NCBI RefSeq assembly: GCF_018446385.1
Contig: NC_055992.1
Coordinates: 99,342,947 to 99,406,946, forward strand
Direction of reading: 5' to 3'
DNA length: 64,000 bases
Source of the DNA: Zingiber officinale
Taxonomy: Eukaryota > Streptophyta > Magnoliopsida > Zingiberales > Zingiberaceae
Every line of letters starts with the position of its first letter. Position 1 is the first letter of the stretch. Position numbers and translations under genes: made by a program. The notes under the pieces were generated by a model. It saw only the letters and a program-made list of their open reading frames with translations, searched no databases and was not told where the DNA came from. Shown piece by piece: positions 58,340-64,000 of this stretch.

Positions 58340-59057
58340 ATCCTCCATTCAAATCATTATCCTCTATTGGATTCCTTGCAATCCCTAAAGCACACAATGA
58401 GTCATCTTGACCACCAGAGATTCCAATCTTAGGGTTGCAATCTCTAAAGCACACAATGAGTCTCACATTCAAACTACTAGGACAATCAGGCTACTGTGTG
58501 AACTTTCGCTTGTACTTTTAAATTTATTCAATAGGTGAGGTAGGAGAAGACCATCCATGATTAGGATTAATCGAACCGCTTAGACACTTAGATTATCAAA
58601 AAGAAATTATAAATTCAATAGTTCACCTTATTGATTTTTATTTATTTATAGTAAAAATAAGTATTAACATATTACATATATCATGTTAATAAAAGTGACT
58701 TTGAGTCTGATTTTATTTATAAAAGAATATATAGGTTAAGTTTCATATTAATTTATTTAATTAAAAATATTTATTTAATTGTAGATTTATTTAAATAAAT
58801 TGCTCTCTCTCACACGCACCCGTGTGTATATAAATCAAATAAATTATATTAATTATTTTTCTTATAATTATTAATTAATTTATTTTGTACTCAAATATGA
58901 AAAAACTCAATTTAAGTTTTAAAATATATAATATTAATTTTAAATAAGATTATTAATTTTTTCTCAAATATTAAATATATTTCAAATCCTAAGATGGTTA
59001 TAAGAATTTTAAATTATTATCCACTATTTTTTTAATTAGGGAGGTTCGTCCCTAAGC
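58340..59057. other. AT-rich DNA with a short direct duplication
   Basis: CTAAAGCACACAATGAGTC occurs at about 58394 and again at about 58446. Nothing else recognised. Confidence 0.45.
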
Positions 59058-59090
59058 GATGGAGCGACTCCGCAAAGGAGCCGCTCCATC
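59058..59090. repeat. 14-base-pair hairpin
   Basis: GATGGAGCGACTCC and GGAGCCGCTCCATC pair with one mismatch around loop GCAAA. It may belong to the 5' part of the Harbinger remnant that follows. Confidence 0.7.
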
Positions 59091-59600
59091 GTCAATCTTT
59101 TTTTTTTAATTATTTTTTTTATATTTATTATTTAAAAAATAATTTACACATAGTAGGTAGGTTGAGAAGAAATTAATTGAACGAAGATATACATCAAACA
59201 ACAGCTACTTTGATAGCTATTGTTTAAAGTTTAATTTTTTAATTAAAAAATTCTATAAATACACCACGAACTCATATTTTTTTCATTATCTCTTTATTCT
59301 CTATTTCTTTTATCCTTTCATTCTATATTTATATTTGAGATGTACGAAAATTTCAATGCTTCTTTTACAAATCTTTTGAATTCTTCAAATACAGAAAAAA
59401 AAATACATCTTCTCAAAATATCTGTATTCCTCTAAATCATGATGCCCAATATCCTCAATTTTTTCTTTTACACCCAATATCGTCCAAATTTTTAAAATAT
59501 TTTATATATTCCATAAGGTCTTCTAAATTTCTCAAATTTCCAAAGTTCTCAAAATTTTTCGCTCCCCCTTCAGAGTAATGTCGCCCCAATTCCATTTGGT

Positions 59601-60570
59601 ATGTATTCACATCCAGATTGGTCAGCCATGAGTAACCAATTTGGGATGCCTTCTATGCCTTTCGTATTTTCACCTCCTCAACCACCAACCATGTTTTTGA
59701 ATAAAGCAAGAAGGACTACTATCAACCCATCTATCAGTGACAAAGAACCTCTAACGTCATCATCTATTCCAACATCTCAGTGGCCACCACACTCATCACA
59801 AGAAGAGCATGAAGTTGAACCAGAGATAGATGATTCGAAACGAAGATTTTGGTCTCTTAATGAAGGCATGGTCCTTGTGAAGTTATGGACAACTATTAGC
59901 ACCGACGCAGTCATTGGTAATGACCAGAAGGATCAAGTTTTTTGAAAATGTATAGCTGATTACTACAACAAGCATCGACCCATTAGAACTATAAAGAGAA
60001 GCTATCAGGTGCTAAAATCACATTACTATTAGTTTGTGTCGATGATAAATGAATTTTCTATAACCTATAATAATTTGTATACTCATCGTCAAAACAGATG
60101 GAGTGATGAGAATGTGTTGGAGAATGCACTGAATATGTGGAAAGTCAATAATAAAAATAAGGATTTCAAGTATATGTATATGTGGAGGGTTCTCAAAGAA
60201 TATGAGAAATATGTTCCACAATCAGTTGCTTATTTCTCTAACAAGAAGACAAGGACATCGCAATTAGGGAGGAGCACTTCAACATCAAATCTAAATCTAG
60301 ATATGAGTGTTAATGTTGATGACTCTGAAGCCCACATTCATTTGATAGGGCGAAAGATAGCGAAGAGGAAAGACAAATCTAAAGTCAGAGTGTGCGACAC
60401 AATGGAACAAATCCTCGACAAAGAATGGCAAGTTATTAAAAATATCAAATGGAAAAAATAGCTTTACAAAAAGTTGAAATCTTTCATGAGGATTGTGAAA
60501 TTCTTATGAATGATACTACTCAGATGACACTAGGTCAACTTCGGATACATGAGAAAATGGTTAAAAAAAA
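59601..60570 (+). pseudogene. PIF/Harbinger ORF1 (Myb/SANT-like) remnant
   Basis: One frame from ATG 59601 reads SKRRFWSLNEGMVLVKLW, then IADYYNKHRPIRTIKRSYQ, then ENALNMWKVNNKNKDFKYMY, and ends about 60570. The Trp-spaced SANT/Myb-like fold followed by a coiled C-terminal part is that of the second protein of plant PIF/Harbinger transposons. Stops lie at 59942-59944 (TGA, Trp expected) and near 60030 (TAG), and a third TAG at 60459-60461 comes before the last VEIFHEDCEIL segment. No transposase ORF follows; the DNA reaches GTATCCACAACTGTGGATGC, probably the right terminal region, at about 60901. Confidence 0.75.
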
Positions 60571-61502
60571 TTAAATAGAGACATGGCTTAGAGTAGACGT
60601 ATTTAAGTTTATTTTTTATATATTATTATAATTTATTTCTTTTTATTTGATGTAGGGTAATATTTATGTATTTTTTTAATTATTAATATTATTTTGGGTG
60701 TTAGCCATTTATAGATTTATATTTTATAAAATTTAATTATATATATGGTAAAATATGAAGGAGAGATAAGAATTATATAATGAAAAAATGTGGGACCCCC
60801 ATGAAGAAGTTGTTTAGAGGTGTTTTGATAGTGGAGAGAAATGAAGAGATTTTTACTTTTGATGTGGCGTTGACGTGGCATTGAAGGAGCTCCTTGAGGG
60901 TATCCACAACTGTGGATGCTCTAATTCCTCTTTGTCAGTAAAGCACCCATTTTCTTTCTCAATTTCCAAAGTATTTTTCTGTGGTGGCATTATAGGTTTG
61001 CAATGTCCCAATATCTTCCGCCTCTTTGGTTTCCAACCAAAAAACTAATTCGATTTTCAGGTTTCTTTCCAGTTTCCACTTATCCCTTCTTTATTTTTCT
61101 TGTTTCTACTTCTTTCTTTTTTTTCTCCTCACAAGTCACAGCTCGCTTTTATTCTTCTCTTTAGTCTTCTTTGATGATGCACTTTAGTCTTCTTCGATGA
61201 TCGTGCACTTCCAAACTTGTTTTCCTAGCCACACTCAGCGCTGCATGCTCTTTGCCCTAACCTTCCATTAGCAATCTACCTTGCTCCTTCCATTAGCACT
61301 TTGCCTTGCTCCATAAAAGATTGATAATTTTTATTTTTTCTCTTTTTTTTCAATGATTACTCCATTGTTTTGTTTAATTAAATTTGATATGTCTTATTAA
61401 ATCTATATGATATTATCAGTTCACTTTTATTATAATTATTGACAAATTTTCAATACCATTTATTTGGGTTTACTTAAGGTTTTTTTCTTCTTTGGTTATC
61501 TA
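60571..61502. other. Right part of the Harbinger remnant and 5' region of the hAT gene
   Basis: GTATCCACAACTGTGGATGC near 60901-60920 is a self-complementary terminal motif of the Harbinger-like element. From about 60940 to 61502 the DNA is T/C-rich and probably forms the untranslated leader of the hAT transposase. Confidence 0.5.
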
Positions 61503-61666
61503 TGGAGGAGACAAATATTTCTATCATTGAGACAAATATTAATCAAGAAGTTGAAGAAAGTAAAGATAGTCCATTTGATAAAAAGAAAAGAAAAAAGACT
61601 TCAAAGGTTTGGGAAGTCTTTAGTGAAGTTACTCTTGCTAATGACACAAGAAAAGCTAAATGCAAT

Positions 61667-62674
61667 TGATCCTATCCGGAATTTAAGTCAGACGAAGGCC
61701 GAATGAGTTGTTGCTAGCGTTGACGAAGAGGTGACTAGGACACCCTTCTCGTATGCGCCCACAAGAATGGACCCCCACGTGGTGCTAACGGACGACGATA
61801 ATTGAGTCGGTGGTACTTGAGCTCTGCACACACTTAGATAAGCACACGGAATGTTAAAGGCCAGAAACCAAGGAAAAAGTCCCCGGAGCAGGCCCTTTGA
61901 CGCTCAAGTCGGGTACTTTTCCCCCATAAGAATAGTGTACGAATGAGAAAGAAAAGTAGAAGATAAGTGCGAATGTGCGAGAGAACGTACTTATTTAAGG
62001 GAGAAGACCTCCCTTTTTATATGATAGTGCATACCTATGAAGTCTGACTGATGTCAGGAAATATCAGGTGTCAAGACCTGTCTGGTGGCGAAAGACACGT
62101 GACACCCTTTTGTGGACTGGAAGAAAGTTCTATTCACAGATGACCGCAGACCATTGGAATATTCCCTGACATACAATAGTTATTCTCTGACAAGGGTTAC
62201 GATTCCCTGATCTTGTTATGTGTAGCGTCTTCTGTCCTGCCCGAGTATGACTAGGGTAGCTCGGGATGATCTGTCAGATATAACACTTGGCCTAAGTTTT
62301 AAGAGGCAGGGAGAGCTGAGGTGATATCGCTCAAGAGCTGACCGGGAGTTGGCCTACTGAGAGAACCAGACCTGGATATAACCGAGCTGTGAAAATCTAA
62401 GTCAAACATCACCCTGATTGCACATCCTGATTCAGATCTGGGATCTTGATCTATAAGCACCCGATCGGGCATTATGCATTTGACGATGCCAGGCGGTCCT
62501 ACCTCTTCTTTCCCTAGCTGCTGACTGTCACGTCCTCTTGACTATTGACTGTCATATTCTCCTGACTATTGAATGTCACATCCCCTTGACTTTTTACTAC
62601 CACGTCTCCTTGACTTCTTATTGTCACATCTCTTTGACTCCCGAGACGGGGGCCTACCATTATGCACCGTATCA
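61667..62674 (-). mobile_element. Solo LTR (family A), 1008 bp, reverse orientation, TSD GCAAT/GCAAC
   Basis: The ends TGATCCTATCCGG and CACCGTATCA are the complements of the family A ends at 4731-6123. Flanks GCAAT (61662-61666) and GCAAC (62675-62679) agree at four of five bases. The shared block GACGCTCAAGTCGGGTAC (about 61896) and the TATA box at 62011-62021 confirm the family. It splits the BED finger of the hAT transposase between two zinc-ligand residues. Confidence 0.87.
62515..62645 (-). repeat. 30-bp tandem repeat in the reverse family A LTR
   Basis: Units with TTGACT...TGTCACGTC repeat about four to five times. They correspond to the array at 4765-4895 of the other copy. Confidence 0.7.
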
Positions 62675-64000
62675 GCAACCATTGTTGCCAATTATCTTTA
62701 AAGAATAAGGATGGCACCACAATACAATTGTTTAGACATCTAAAAAGTTGTACAAGGCGCCAAATTTTATTGAACAAGAGTCAAAAACAACTTTATATTG
62801 CTCAAACTATAGCTTCTATAAGTACGAGTGAATTAACAAACTTCAAATATGATCAAGGGAGAATTAGAGAAGCTATGTTTCACATGATTATGGTGCATGA
62901 ATTACCATTGAATTTTGTTGAGTATGATTTGTTCAATGCCTTAATGAGAACGACTACTCTAAATTATCAAAGTATTTCGCATGCAACAGCTAAAGCAGAT
63001 TGTATAACTAGTTATGAGATAGAGAAAAAAGGATTAAGTCCTTGTTGAAAGATACAAATAGAGTTAGCATCATAACAAATGTATGGAGATTAAGGCAAAA
63101 ACTCAAATACATGGTTTTAACATGTCATTTCATAGATTCTGATTGGAGATAGCAAAAGAGAATCTTAAATTTTTGTAATGTTCCACCTCGAATTTTCTTA
63201 CATGATGCTTTATATAAATGCTTGCAAGAATAGGGTATAGAAAGTAAAGTGTGGACAATCACTGTTGATAATGCCTCTAACAATGATTATGCAGTAAGAA
63301 TTTTAAGAGAAAACCTTTTGTTCCAAAAGAAGCTTCTTTTAAATGGACAACTATTTCATGTTAGATGTTGTGCTCATATTTAAATATTTTAGTTCAAGAC
63401 AAATTATCTGAAATTCAGAATATAATTGAAAATGTTTGAGAAAGTGTAAAACACATTTTAGCTTTTGAGGCATGCCTTCACATTTTTTTTGACATAACCA
63501 AACAATTAAGGTTATCATCAAAAAAGTTGATTTTGGATTGCTGCACTCGGTGGAATGCTACTTACGCCAGACTTGCCTCAGCTTTGGAGTCCAAAGATGT
63601 GTTTCCTCATTATCAACAAAGAGATTATGATTATCAATATTTACCAAGCGAAGAGGATTGGATTCGTGTTCAAGAAGTTTGTTCATTTTTAGAGCTTTTT
63701 AATGAACTCACAAAAATCATCTCAGGTACTAAATATTTATTTTAATAGACTCATGTGAGTATTTTTATCTAATTATTCTCTCATCTTATTTGCCACCCTA
63801 ATCATTCCATTTATTTATTTGATACTAAATCTTTTTCCAATTTCATATGTATTATAGATAGTGAATATCCTACAAATCTATTTCTTCCTAAACTTTGGCA
63901 AGTGAAAGAGACACTAGATCAACAAATTTTAATTGGGAGTTCATTCATGAAAGCAATGACTATAAAGATGAAGACTAAATTTGATAAGTACTAAGGTCAA

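Larger units (their letters stand above)
61503..64000 (+). pseudogene. hAT transposase with BED zinc finger, interrupted and cut by the window edge
   Basis: The frame from ATG 61503 has SKVWEVFSEVTLANDTRKAKC, the start of a BED finger. After the inserted LTR (61667-62674) it resumes with HCCQLSLKNKDGTTIQ and LFRHLKSC, supplying the second Cys and the His/Cys. Then IASISTSELTNFKYDQG, WTITVDNASNND near 63250, LDCCTRWNATYARL near 63535 and LFLPKLWQVKETLD near 63880 follow the catalytic and C-terminal blocks of plant RICESLEEPER-like hAT proteins. An intron with GT-AG ends fits 63726-63857 (phase 1). Stops occur near 63046, 63150 and 63232. The dimerisation domain lies beyond 64000. Confidence 0.8.

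Noticed and set aside
1..64000. CRISPR arrays, bacterial operons or an integrated virus
   Set aside because: No spaced identical repeats of CRISPR type and no bacterial or viral gene order. All repeats are explained by LTRs, minisatellites, MITEs or microsatellites, and the RT-bearing elements have copia order without envelope genes.

Overview
The window is nuclear DNA of a flowering plant. The evidence is a plant-type Pumilio gene with an N-terminal NABP region, a fragment of the thylakoid translocase gene HCF106, a plant signal-peptide-peptidase-like gene, a nuclear tRNA-Leu, an Au-type SINE, GT-AG introns and dense nested plant transposons. The transposon mix looks monocot-like, possibly Zingiberales, but that is an impression and not proof.

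1-20 kb is the gene-bearing part. It holds the last three exons of an SPP-like intramembrane protease (+, 1340-2687), a 5'-truncated HCF106/TatB-like gene (+, 4369-6677) whose intron carries a solo LTR (4731-6123, TSD GGAAC), a decayed RTE-type LINE tail, a tRNA-Leu(CAA) (7693-7776), an Au SINE, and a complete ten-exon Pumilio gene (-, 9488-19317). The Pumilio exons sum to exactly 980 codons, and its eight repeats show the classical RNA-recognition code.

20.8-39.1 kb holds a LINE zinc-binding remnant and then one 17.9-kb Ty1-copia element (21167-39071, LTRs of 416 bp, TSD CCACC). That element contains a second copia element (23186-32892, LTRs of about 2.6 kb, TSD TGCTA). The outer element has gag, protease-integrase and RT-RNase H, all broken by stops. 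Between its 5' LTR and gag lies an extra 160-codon reading frame. This frame looks gag-like, ends in a C-terminal membrane anchor, and was split by the inner element.

39.2-50.7 kb holds a small MITE with a 10-bp target duplication and a decayed CACTA (En/Spm) transposon. Its TNP2 frame is interrupted by a reverse-oriented solo LTR of the same family as the inner copia element. That solo LTR is in turn interrupted by two Ty3/gypsy-type solo LTRs (TSDs ATTAA and ATGAG).

50.7-64 kb holds a fold-back element, a GC-rich island, and a complete non-autonomous gag-only LTR element (54770-58334, TSD ATATC). It also holds a Harbinger ORF1 remnant, and a hAT transposase running off the right edge that is interrupted by a second solo LTR of the 4731-6123 family.

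Only Pumilio, the tRNA and the SPP-like gene look functional host genes. Everything right of about 20 kb is transposon-derived, and insertion order can be read from target duplications and interrupted reading frames.
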